From: Pseudomonas sp. QTF5
Lineage (GTDB): Bacteria; Pseudomonadota; Gammaproteobacteria; Pseudomonadales; Pseudomonadaceae
Direction: 5' to 3'
Length of the DNA stretch: 64,000 nt
Assembly (NCBI RefSeq): GCF_000512695.2
Contig: NZ_AZRW02000012.1
Coordinates: 46,217-110,216 of the forward strand
Position 1 is the first letter of the stretch; the number at the start of each line of letters is the position of its first letter. Below are positions 45,006 through 52,712 of this stretch, piece by piece. The position numbers and the translations under genes were made by a program. The notes under the pieces were generated by a model. The model saw only the letters and a list, made by a program, of their open reading frames with translations. It made no database searches and was not told where the DNA came from.

Positions 45006-45322
45006 CTACCATAAGTCTATTCTTGCACACTCGAATTCAATGATGTTCCCAATCTCAAATTCGCCTGGTAAAAAATCATCGATCACCATATGTATGTCGC
45101 CAACGGCAACCACTTAGTTAGTAATGTCGATAACTTTGGCACGACTTTCCTATCAAGTTTTATGTCGCTTAAGTTCCATATTCCTACCGCCGACTGATTA
45201 CTGATCATTGCGTTTTTTACAGAAAAAACGTGGAGTGGTTGAGTTAGATTCTCGCCCACTATGACATTGCAAGGTTGAGAGAAGGCGATGCATGTGAAGT
45301 CACCGTCACTAATTTCAACTTC
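45006..45322 (-). pseudogene. broken immunity-like gene
   Basis: A low-GC reading frame that reads sensibly in two pieces: EVEISDGDFTCIAFSQPCNV to about LDRKVV, then after a one-base loss KVIDITN, a TAA, then VVAVGDIHMVIDDFLP to IEFECARIDLW and TAG 45008-45006. Restoring one G and changing the TAA would give a continuous protein of about 105 aa. Size and place after an effector fragment fit an immunity gene. Family unknown. Confidence 0.5.
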
Positions 45323-45669
45323 CGCTTCTTCGTGCCAACGCGCACGGCCAGGCCGATACCGCCAGTCAGGACAACACCGACCAGAATGTTCAGCAATACC
45401 TCTGTAGTCAGTTGCGCCAGCACTTCTGTGCAAGTCTGCGGCGGCAGCATCTTCACCAGGCTACGATGGCTGCGACGTAGATCCACATCAGTGGTTCATC
45501 GCTGGCAATCAATAAGGCGGTATGGTTCCGCGTTCAGCACGCCGCCGTACCAAGCCTCGGCATGCTCACGGTAGTCCTTCAGGCACTGCTTGAAGTCACT
45601 GATGATGGCCTGAGCATCTGGTTGTTTTGCCGTGAGGTTTCCTACAATCTCACCCATCAAAATGCTCAT
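45323..45669 (-). pseudogene. N-terminal remnant of a T6SS effector gene
   Basis: ATG 45669 overlaps the DUF4123 stop (ATGA). The frame encodes 57 residues, MSILMGEIVGNLTAKQPDAQ to LIDCQR, then a TGA (45498-45496); the same frame continues TTDVDLRRSH to a hydrophobic segment LLNILVGVVLTGGIGLAVRVG, like the pre-toxin membrane segments of Rhs/PAAR effectors. The TGA may be a former TGG. The frame is lost at about 45345, where it abuts the immunity-like remnant: the toxin part is deleted. Confidence 0.5.
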
Positions 45670-46399
45670 ACAGCCACCTCATTTTCCAGATGGGCCTTCA
45701 ACAGCCCTGTGTAGTTTTCTTCCGTGAGTGGGGTGCGTTTTACGAAGCGCGCCACTTTTTCTCGCAGGTTGGATTCGGGGAACGAGAAATACAGCTCGGC
45801 GTGGTCGTCCCGCAGCCACTGCATCATGTTGCCGATTACGGTCGATGGGGTTTGCTTGGTCAGCCCATCCAGCAATGCTTTCGGCACCTCCCACCATGGC
45901 CAATCCTTCGCCGGTGGCACCGCGCGCGACCCCACCTTCAGGCTTTTCCCATTGATCAGGTACCGATCAAACACCGGCAGTACTTCACCGGCGGCATTGC
46001 CGAGTCCTTCCAGAATCGGGTAGATATGCCGCCCATCCCAGAACCGGAAAAACACTTCAGTCCCATCCGGCATCTGAACCTGAGTGAGGCTACGCAGATG
46101 TTCGAACACCACGTTCGGTTCGCTGCTGGAAACGGCCAGCCACCCCCAATCGAGGGCGTCGGTTTCGGCAATCCATGGCAGGAGGGTTTCAACTCGGTGA
46201 GGTAGGGCATCACTGGCTGCCAAGCCGCATAAGGCGTACGGCCCCAGATCGGGATCGCCTGGGTTGTTGGTTCATTTTGGTAAAGCGTTTTGAGCGCTTC
46301 GGCATTGCTGGCCGCGCTAACGATCAAGTACAAACGCTCACCCGTCTGCAACGGCCGTTCAGCCAACCACGCTTGAGGGGTCAAAAGATCAGATCGCAC
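45666..46399 (-). pseudogene. DUF4123 T6SS adaptor with frameshift
   Basis: DUF4123 adaptors load effectors on VgrG. GTG 46399 overlaps the vgrG stop. The first part (AWLAERPLQTGERLYLIVSA ... PVMPYLTELK) is in one frame and the rest (TLLPWIAETDALDWGWLAVS ... FRFWDGRHIYPILEG) in another; one base is missing in the short A run near 46195. Restored length about 245 aa, normal for the family. Confidence 0.75.
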
Positions 46400-46553
46400 A
46401 AGCACCTGCCTTGTATTTCTCGCACTCTTCACAGAGCGGCGCATTACGTTTCAGCGTATTGATCTGCGCCGGGGTTAGAACCGCGCCAGCCTTGTCCGCA
46501 TCAGCACCTTCGATAGTCAGGGCAAAGTGAGTCTGATTGGCCGGCGCGAACAT
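46389..46553 (-). pseudogene. vgrG: vgrG with a large in-frame internal deletion (54 codons left)
   Basis: MFAPANQTHFALTIEGADAD is a canonical VgrG N-terminus; it joins directly to KAGAVLTPAQINTLKRNAPL and CEECEKYKAGACAI, a C-terminal tail with three Cys. A normal VgrG has 600-900 residues, so about 600 or more were removed in frame. The stop overlaps the DUF4123 GTG. The spike structure cannot form. Confidence 0.8.
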
Positions 46554-46681
46554 CCCTTGTTCCTCGTGCAGTGCTGCGGCGTTCGCGGCACCCGGGGGAG
46601 CTTGCGGACGCTAAAATTCTTGGAGGGCGCAAACAACATCGACCAGCAGAGCTGGCCGATGCTTGAAACGGTCAGCCTGGA

Positions 46682-47197
46682 TCAGGCGACCGGAACGCGC
46701 CAGTCATCGGAACCCGAAGTACCGGATACTTCGTGGGTCCAGGTGATTTTGCGGTAGGTGAATTGCACTTCTTCCAGGTGCGTGAAGTGCGAGTTCGACG
46801 GATCCTGGCAGTTGTGCATTTTATTGTTGATGGCGACGATGATCGCGTCTTCCAGTTTGGTGGTGTAGTAGTGTTCCTGGGTGCCTTGAGCCGAGGTGCG
46901 GTACCACTGGATAACGATTTCGCTCATGCGCTCGCCGGAGGTCAGCGCCGCTTGCAGCAGTGGCGAAGACTTGTCGTAGACCTTGGTGATCATGGCTGGC
47001 TTGTGTATGCGCTGACCGGTCGGTTGGCCGGACTGCGGGTCGCGCGGGATGATCACATCATGGCTGAAAGCCTGAATCATGACCTGGTCTTCATGACCTT
47101 CCTGGTAGGCGTTGCCGATGGAGTCGGCGGTGAAAGCACCGGCAGTGATCAGGCCTTGTTTCTCGCCAATAACGGACATGTACGCTGGTGTAGCCAT
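46682..47197 (-). CDS. hcp: Hcp family type VI secretion tube protein
   Basis: 171 aa, normal length. Hcp signatures: ATPAYMSVIGEKQGLITAG, HEDQVMIQAFSHDVIIPRD, HKPAMITKVYDKSSPLLQAA, FTYRKITWTHEVSGTSGSDDW. It is intact although the downstream vgrG, adaptor and effector genes are broken. No T6SS structural genes are in the window, so it is an orphan hcp module. A strong hairpin is 170 bp upstream. Confidence 0.93.
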   Translation of the reverse strand: MATPAYMSVIGEKQGLITAGAFTADSIGNAYQEGHEDQVMIQAFSHDVIIPRDPQSGQPTGQRIHKPAMITKVYDKSSPLLQAALTSGERMSEIVIQWYRTSAQGTQEHYYTTKLEDAIIVAINNKMHNCQDPSNSHFTHLEEVQFTYRKITWTHEVSGTSGSDDWRVPVA

Positions 47198-47571
47198 GGA
47201 TGCATTCCTTGCTAAAAGTTAGAGTGCCCGGGAGGCGGTATCGCCCGGTGGGTGCCTGACTGTTATCAAGGACCGTGCCAGAAATACTGAAAGCTATATG
47301 ATTCAGATGGTTGAGGCGTTTTTTAAAGTGCCGAGAGGGGTTTTGGCAAGGAACACCTGAAAAAGTGCGCAAGAAGTTGCGCGCCACCGCGCAACTCTTG
47401 CGTGCTCGGCTGGAGGGCTTGTTAAACCTGGTCGCGGGGGGCTTTTGGGAGGAGCGACTGAGCAATTTCTTGCGCATCAAGGCCATGAGCAATCATCGCA
47501 ACGAACAGCGCTGCCCGAAGGTCAAATCCAGCGCCGAGTTCACTGAACAATCCTGAAAAGTGGAGAGCGAC
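47198..47571. other. 374-bp gap upstream of hcp with a strong hairpin
   Basis: GCGCAAGAAGTTGCGCG (47367-47383) with CGCGCAACTCTTGCGT (47388-47403) forms a near-perfect 16-bp stem. An open frame on the + strand (47311-47556) has no recognisable family, and I do not call it a gene. The region must hold the hcp promoter (minus) and that of the DJ-1 gene (plus). Confidence 0.5.
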
Positions 47572-48249
47572 ATGAAAATCCTGATGGTTTTAACGTCCCA
47601 CGATCAATTGGGTAACACCGGTAAGAAAACCGGCTTCTGGCTCGAAGAATTCGCCGCACCGTATTACACCTTCAAGGACGCTGGCGCGCAGTTGACCCTG
47701 GTTTCACCCAAGGGTGGCCAGCCACCGCTGGACCCCAAGAGCGATGAGCCAGACGCGCAAACCGCCGCCACTGATCGCTTCCGCAAGGATCCCGCTGCCC
47801 AGTCCGCATTGGCGTCTACCGGGATACTGAGCACTGTGAAGGCCGAAGATTACGACGCTGTTTTCTATCCAGGCGGACATGGCCCGATGTGGGATCTGGC
47901 TGAAGACACCTTTTCAATTGCGCTGATCGAAGCGTTTTACACGGCGGGCAAACCGGTTGCAGCGGTCTGTCATGCGCCGGGAGTGTTGCGTCACGTCAAG
48001 GAGGCGGACGGCCAGCCGTTAGTCAAAGGCAAGGGTGTGACGGGCTTCGCCAATTCCGAAGAGGCCGCTGTGCAGCTGACGGACGTGGTGCCATTTTTGG
48101 TGGAAGACATGCTCAAGGCCAATGGTGGCCTGTACTCCAAGGCGGATGACTGGGCGAGTTACATGGTCGAGGATGGTCTGTTGTTGACCGGTCAGAACCC
48201 GGCCTCGTCGGAAGCGACCGCCAAGGCGTTGTTGGCGAAGCTGAAATAA
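47572..48249 (+). CDS. DJ-1/PfpI family protein (HchA/Hsp31-like class I glutamine amidotransferase-like)
   Basis: 225 aa. The nucleophile elbow AAVCHAPGVLR, the acid in TGFWLEEFAAPY and the oxyanion motif YPGGHGPMWDL define the type-1 glutamine-amidotransferase-like DJ-1 clan; VVPFLVEDMLKANGG is typical of the YhbO/Hsp31-like glyoxalase III-related class. Probably a stress protein. ATG 47572 follows GGAGAGCG. Confidence 0.9.
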   Translation: MKILMVLTSHDQLGNTGKKTGFWLEEFAAPYYTFKDAGAQLTLVSPKGGQPPLDPKSDEPDAQTAATDRFRKDPAAQSALASTGILSTVKAEDYDAVFYPGGHGPMWDLAEDTFSIALIEAFYTAGKPVAAVCHAPGVLRHVKEADGQPLVKGKGVTGFANSEEAAVQLTDVVPFLVEDMLKANGGLYSKADDWASYMVEDGLLLTGQNPASSEATAKALLAKLK

Positions 48250-48251
48250 GA

Positions 48252-48460
48252 TCAAAAGATCGCAGCCCCCGTAGGAGCCGGCTTGCCGGCGAAGGCGTTT
48301 TCATGGGCGATGCAGGACATGAGGCCGTCTTCGCTGGCAAGCCAGCTCCTACACCAATGGTGCACACCTTGATTTTGTGAACACCGCCGACTGTGCACAC
48401 CGTCATTTTGTGCGCTGCCGACCTCGTAGGAGCCGGCAAGCCGGCTCTTACGGAAAAACA
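48252..48460. repeat. clustered inverted and tandem repeats
   Basis: GTAGGAGCCGGCTTGCCGGCGAAGG near 48270 with its complement near 48345, a half element GTAGGAGCCGGCAAGCCGGCTCTTACGG at 48426-48453, and between them a tandem of about 33 bp (48360-48392 and 48393-48424) starting GTGCACACC. No gene is seen from 48250 to 48588. Confidence 0.75.
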
Positions 48461-48588
48461 AGCAACCTCCATGGATAGCCCATGTCGATATCAACATGTC
48501 CCCCGCTATTCGTCACCCATACCTATCCAGGTTGTCAGCGTTTATGGTGGGCTGAAAGCGGCCGTAGCTGAATGGTCAGGAGGTGCCT

Positions 48589-48843
48589 ATGAACTGTCCG
48601 CTGTGTGGAAACACCAGTGCGCTGGAAGATCTTTCGTTCGGGGGCGGCTTGCGTATTTATTGTGAGCCGTGTGGTGGTTTCTATCGGATCTCATCAACCC
48701 TGAATGCCTTGGCCGATGCAAAGACCTATGACACTGAGCGTGCTCGAACCCGGCTGAAAAAGAAGCGTGAAACCGGCAGATTGGAGGATCAAGAGCCGGC
48801 GCTCGGTCCGGATGACAAAGACCTGCTCATCGAGCCGGACTGA
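48589..48843 (+). CDS. small zinc-ribbon-like protein
   Basis: 84 aa. Two CxxC pairs (MNCPLCGN and YCEPCGG) make a zinc ribbon in the first 30 residues; the remainder is charged and helical. AGGAGG ends 5 bases before ATG 48589. Function unknown; similar small zinc-ribbon proteins often bind nucleic acid or partner proteins. Confidence 0.75.
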   Translation: MNCPLCGNTSALEDLSFGGGLRIYCEPCGGFYRISSTLNALADAKTYDTERARTRLKKKRETGRLEDQEPALGPDDKDLLIEPD

Positions 48844-48958
48844 TGTCTGCAGAAGGACTCGCCTGACCCTGAAGCCTGGTTTCGAACGGGATTCCAGGCC
48901 AGGCGAGCGTGCCAGATCCATGCGAGCTTTAATCCTGATGAACGCTGAAGCGGCCCGG

Positions 48959-49375
48959 TTAATGATGAGCCTGTGCCACTCCGTGTAAAACCGTAGCAGC
49001 GGCGGATTGAGATCGAGTGCTGGCAATGTTTCCCAGCGACACGACGCCAACCAGACGCTTGTCTCGGTTGAGCACGGGCAGGCGACGCAGTTGCACGTCC
49101 GCCATGTTTTTAGCCACATGCTCTATGTCTTCATCCTCGAAGCAATAGCGGATGCCGCCAGTCATTATTTTACTGATAGGGGTTTTGCCGGTAAGTCCTT
49201 CGGCTACGGCTCTAATGGTTATATCCCGGTCCGTGATCATGCCAATCAGACGCTCTTGCTCCTCGACCATGATGGCGCCGCTATCGATCCTGGCCATCAT
49301 GTTCGCGGCCTCCTGGATCGTCTGGCTTGGTTTGGCTGTTAAAACATCTTTCGTCATGACTTCCGAAATCTTCAT
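48959..49375 (-). CDS. tandem CBS-domain protein
   Basis: 138 aa with two CBS motifs: VMTKDVLTAKPSQTIQEAANMMARIDSGAIMV ... and ISKIMTGGIRYCFEDEDIEHVAKNMADVQLRRLPVL. Pairs like this form a Bateman module binding adenine nucleotides. A stand-alone CBS protein of the size of stress-linked YrbB/Hrp1-like proteins. Neighbours give no further clue. Confidence 0.9.
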   Translation of the reverse strand: MKISEVMTKDVLTAKPSQTIQEAANMMARIDSGAIMVEEQERLIGMITDRDITIRAVAEGLTGKTPISKIMTGGIRYCFEDEDIEHVAKNMADVQLRRLPVLNRDKRLVGVVSLGNIASTRSQSAAATVLHGVAQAHH

Positions 49376-49586
49376 GAAAAGACTCCTTTAAAGAGATGCT
49401 TCAGTGATTAAGGGCTGCCAATTTTTTCGACTTGGAGGGGACGTGCGGGTTCAGATTGTTTTATCCCCGCTCGTCATGGTTGCGGACGGATAGGGCGTGT
49501 CCGGCCATACCCTGTTCGATGGTGGCGGAGGATGGTGGCGGGGCGTCACTGGGGATTCGTACAGGCGGGTAAGTCTGGGGGGCGAG

Positions 49587-50279
49587 TCATGTGCGCGGGC
49601 CGTCGACAGGCTCTATCAGTTCTGAGCCCTGGTTCTTCACATTGCCCACAGCCAGGTCCACTTTGAACCATTCGAAGGCATCGCAAGGTTCGCCTTGCTG
49701 CAGAAGCATCTGTTCGGCACGCTCCTTGGGCGTGTACGGATCAAGCCATTCCCGCGCCAGTTCAGGATTGAGCGTCACTGGCCTACGGTCGTGAATGTCC
49801 ACCATGCCGCCCTCACTGTCCGCAGTGATGATCACGAAGCCGTCATGCTCGTCCGGTTCATTTTCGTACCTTGGATACTGACCAATCGCAGCGCACAGGA
49901 TCGGCGCGCGATCCTTGCGACGGATCAGGTAAGGCTGTTTCTTCGGACCGCCCTCGTAAACCCATTCAAACCAGTTGTCGATGGCGATAATTGCCCGGTG
50001 CGGCCATATTGCCTTGAAGAAAGGGTCATGGGCGACTTTCTCAACCCTGGCATTGATCGGTGTCGCGTGATCCCTGGCCCAGTGCGGTCGCCAGCCCCAA
50101 CGAACCCTGTCGGCGTGCAGCACGCCGCTTTCCTCATGGAAGAGGGCGAGCTGAGTCGACGGCGCGGCATTGTAGAGTGCTAACGGCTGATCGCCAGCAT
50201 TGTTGATCAGGGCGTTGGGCATGCTCAGCGCCGCCACGAACTCGTGAACACCTCGATACTGCGAAAGTCGTCCGCACAT
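49587..50279 (-). CDS. yedK: SOS-response-associated peptidase/HMCES-like (SRAP) protein
   Basis: 230 aa from ATG 50279. The catalytic Cys2 follows the initiator (MCGRLSQY), with the SRAP motifs WFEWVYEGGPKKQPY, TADSEGGMVDIHDRRPVTL (histidine). SRAP proteins crosslink to abasic sites in ssDNA. The open frame continues upstream, but Cys must be at position 2, so the start is certain. Confidence 0.93.
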   Translation of the reverse strand: MCGRLSQYRGVHEFVAALSMPNALINNAGDQPLALYNAAPSTQLALFHEESGVLHADRVRWGWRPHWARDHATPINARVEKVAHDPFFKAIWPHRAIIAIDNWFEWVYEGGPKKQPYLIRRKDRAPILCAAIGQYPRYENEPDEHDGFVIITADSEGGMVDIHDRRPVTLNPELAREWLDPYTPKERAEQMLLQQGEPCDAFEWFKVDLAVGNVKNQGSELIEPVDGPRT

Positions 50280-50307
50280 GGCTGAGCCCTCATGCTGAAC
50301 CTTGAGC

Positions 50308-50607
50308 TTAGACAATAGTGAGTCCGAGCGTCTCCATCAGATCCTTGATCAGCTGCACAGGGGTGCACGTCGCCTCAAAAGCGGCATTCGATTCGCGAAA
50401 CTGGTCGGAGTCGCGCTGGTAGGCCAGAATTTCGTCCTCGAGTTCAACGAGAATTTTCTCCTCGACCTTGCTCAATTCGCGCCCGTCGGTGAGTTCATCG
50501 AGCAGGTCGGTCGCACGCTCATAGTCAGCGGGGGTCTTGATGCCGTGCACAAATTCACCGCGCAGGCGATCAAGCGCCGCGTGTAGCTCGCCAAGCGTTG
50601 CGATCAC
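50308..50607 (-). CDS. truncated COG5499-like (HigA) antitoxin fragment
   Basis: About 99 aa from GTG 50607 (frame open to 50697). VIATLGELHAALDRLRGEF, DELTDGRELSKVEEKI and PVQLIKDLMETLGLT follow the N-terminal part of COG5499 HigA antitoxins, which then normally have a SDLPEIG helix-turn-helix. Here the frame ends just after LGLT with IV and a stop, so the DNA-binding part is missing. No toxin gene is adjacent. Confidence 0.6.
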   Translation of the reverse strand: MIATLGELHAALDRLRGEFVHGIKTPADYERATDLLDELTDGRELSKVEEKILVELEDEILAYQRDSDQFRESNAAFEATCTPVQLIKDLMETLGLTIV

Positions 50608-50736
50608 GGTTTGAAGGATGTTTAACAATCGGCAGGACGCCGGAGGGGGGGGGCAGCCGCTGAGTTCTGGAACACGTCCATAATAGTTATGGAACACATG
50701 CCGAGAGCCGCGATTTTTATCAAACCCCAGAAACGA

Positions 50737-50762
50737 AAAAGCCCTGAATAATCAGGGCTCTA
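50737..50762 (-). terminator. intrinsic terminator of the tRNA-Ser gene
   Basis: On the minus strand AGCCCTGATTATTCAGGGCT is followed by TTTTTCG. It lies immediately after the CCA end of the tRNA fragment and shows that the site was originally transcribed leftward. Confidence 0.85.
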
Positions 50763-50773
50763 ACGTACAAATA

Positions 50774-50848
50774 TGGCGGAGGCGATGGGATTCGAACTCA
50801 TGGACCTGTTACAGTCGACGGTTTTCAAGACCGCTATTTAAAGCCGCT
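50774..50848 (-). other. prophage attachment site: 3' fragment of tRNA-Ser(UGA)
   Basis: Minus strand: an anticodon stem-loop with CTTGAAA (anticodon UGA), a variable arm, T arm with TTCGAAT and acceptor end CGCCTCCGCCA. The 5' half (D arm, acceptor strand) is absent, so it is not a functional tRNA; one T-stem pair is an A-C mismatch. A homology remnant TTTAAAGCCGCT runs to 50848. It abuts the integrase gene. The intact tRNA should be at the other prophage end, beyond 64000. Confidence 0.85.
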
Positions 50849-50957
50849 AAAACCTTGGCCTGTAGCTCTTTTTCGTTACAGTACTTTTGTTTTTCGGCCC
50901 CTCTGTAGACCGCATTCTACAAGGGGCGAATTTTGAGTTTTGTAACGGGTTTTCGGG

Positions 50958-52007
50958 CTATTTTGATGGCTTGGCGATGGCGCCGATGCGGCGGTAAACG
51001 CGTTCCGTGATGTCGCCCTTGGTGTGACCCAAGAGCAGGCTCGCATCACCGACGTCGAGGATTTCTGACGCGGCTTTTGGTCTGATGTCACGAAACTGGA
51101 AGCTGCCGATTTTCTCGGCCAGCAGTGTGTCGCCAATCTCGTCAGCCTCTTTTTTGGCCTTTTCACGCGCCTTGTCCCACCGGTCGCGAAGCATCTTCGC
51201 AGTCATGCGCTTGCCGCGCGCACTCACAATCAGGTAGCTGCAGATGTGCTGGGCATTGCGCTCGGCCATATTCGCGATCAGCAGCCCCAAGCTGTTCGCC
51301 TCGTCGCCGTCAGTCATCTGGATACGCAGCTTCTTGTGTGTCTTGTTCTGCTGCACGCCCAAATATTTCCCCTCGACATCATCCTTTCTCATGACCAGAA
51401 CATCTGCCGGCCGTTGCCCGGTGAGATAAGCCAGGTCCATCGCGTCTTTCAGCTCTTGAGCTGCCTTCTTGTAAACAGCATCCCAAACCACATCATTCGC
51501 GTAATAGTCCCTGGGCGTTTCCTTGTTTTTGCGCACGCCCTGGCAGGGGTTCTCCTTGGTCGTCAGCCCCCATTCCCGGGCGATATTGAAGATGTGGGAG
51601 AGGGTGGCGATCTCACGATTAGCCCGCACTTTAGCTGTCCGTGCATCCCGGTACCCGGCAATCGTGGCCGGGGTGATCGATTCGATGGGGGCGCTATCGA
51701 ACATCGGTCGGAGCTGCTTGATCTCCGCCAGATTGTCTTTCTGGGTGCGCGGTGCTTTTTTGGAGACGATGTCGCGGATGTACCGGTCGAAGATGCCCTT
51801 CATGGTGCGCAGATCGAGCGGCTTTTCCTTGGCCTCCAGTTCTGCCCATTTGATCCTGGCCAGGTCCAAGTCTTTGCCCAGCGGGATCGCCTTACCAGTC
51901 AAGTCCAGGTAGTAATAGGCAATCCAGTCCTTTCCGCTTTTCCGTTTCCGCGTCCACTGATACATCCGGGGCGGCAAGTTGCGTGTTTCGGCCTTGCGGG
52001 GTCGCAT
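50958..52007 (-). CDS. phage tyrosine integrase
   Basis: 349 aa. Arm-binding N-terminus, core-binding domain about 70-160, catalytic domain with R in TGQRPADVLVM, the RDIR block (FQFRDIRPKAAS, where most integrases have HxxR), H in LLGHTKGDITERVYRR and the nucleophile Y there. It points toward the tRNA-Ser att site 110 bp away and surely acts on it. Confidence 0.93.
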   Translation of the reverse strand: MRPRKAETRNLPPRMYQWTRKRKSGKDWIAYYYLDLTGKAIPLGKDLDLARIKWAELEAKEKPLDLRTMKGIFDRYIRDIVSKKAPRTQKDNLAEIKQLRPMFDSAPIESITPATIAGYRDARTAKVRANREIATLSHIFNIAREWGLTTKENPCQGVRKNKETPRDYYANDVVWDAVYKKAAQELKDAMDLAYLTGQRPADVLVMRKDDVEGKYLGVQQNKTHKKLRIQMTDGDEANSLGLLIANMAERNAQHICSYLIVSARGKRMTAKMLRDRWDKAREKAKKEADEIGDTLLAEKIGSFQFRDIRPKAASEILDVGDASLLLGHTKGDITERVYRRIGAIAKPSK

Positions 52008-52008
52008 A

Positions 52009-52251
52009 TCAGTTCACTCGTGAGAAGTCGGGCGTCCATGCCGGTGCCGCCGGCGGTGGGTTGGGGTCAGCGATGGTGGGCGTGATCATGCCCAGCTTCA
52101 TGCGGGCGTACATGCGCCCCACGAGTGGACGCTTACCGCGGCTTTCGACGAACACCCAATGACGATCAATCAGCCAGCGCCGCTGGTAAGCCCTGGCCTT
52201 GTAGCCGGTGAGATCTGCCAGTTCTTCGTCTGAGAGAATTTCAGTTTCCAT
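52009..52251 (-). CDS. DUF4224 (excisionase-like) protein
   Basis: 80 aa from ATG 52251. TEILSDEELADLTGYKARAYQRRWL is the DUF4224 signature, an HTH-like domain of phage proteins often beside int. It ends 1 bp before the int ATG, so they are co-transcribed. Possibly the recombination directionality factor. Confidence 0.85.
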   Translation of the reverse strand: METEILSDEELADLTGYKARAYQRRWLIDRHWVFVESRGKRPLVGRMYARMKLGMITPTIADPNPPPAAPAWTPDFSRVN

Positions 52252-52296
52252 GTTGATGCTCCATGCCACGCGTGGCGGCAGAAGGTGGGGAGGGGA

Positions 52297-52575
52297 TCAG
52301 ATGATTGCGGTCAGCGTCTGACTGCCGTCGGCATGGGTAGTGGTCATGTGCATCACGGATCGGCTGGGCGGCCTGATGATGTTCAGCGCTTGGACGAATC
52401 TTTCATCTGACACATCGTCATCGCCGGGGAGGATGCTCGTGCAGTAAAGCGTTTCATCGTCTTCGTCTTGGAGCTGGGCCGAGAGCAGCAACGCGATGTT
52501 GTGTTCCTTGCAGATTTCGATGATCTGGTGGACTAGCGGGCTGATTTGTTCGTCGTACACATTTTCTTTTGACAT
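52297..52575 (-). CDS. hypothetical phage protein
   Basis: 92 aa, acidic (MSKENVYDEQISPLVHQI ..., with LLLSAQLQDEDDETLYC). ATG 52575 follows GAGGAATC on the minus strand. No family recognised. It is the third gene of the int-end leftward group. Confidence 0.6.
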   Translation of the reverse strand: MSKENVYDEQISPLVHQIIEICKEHNIALLLSAQLQDEDDETLYCTSILPGDDDVSDERFVQALNIIRPPSRSVMHMTTTHADGSQTLTAII

Positions 52576-52712
52576 GAGGATTCCTCGCCCGCCGCTCACC
52601 GGCAGGCTGGTAGGGGTTAGGTAGGGTTACGCTCGAGGGATTTGGTTTTCTGTGGGCATGGGAATACCTCGGAGGTATATTTAGTCTTTTGGGGGAGGGA
52701 AGGGGAGAAAGC

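Noticed and set aside
47311..47556. 81-aa frame upstream of the DJ-1 gene
   Set aside because: Lys/Arg-rich without family likeness; contains the hairpin; not supported as a gene.
50774..50860. Functional tRNA-Ser gene
   Set aside because: The 5' half does not fold: no D arm or acceptor partner, so only a 3' fragment.
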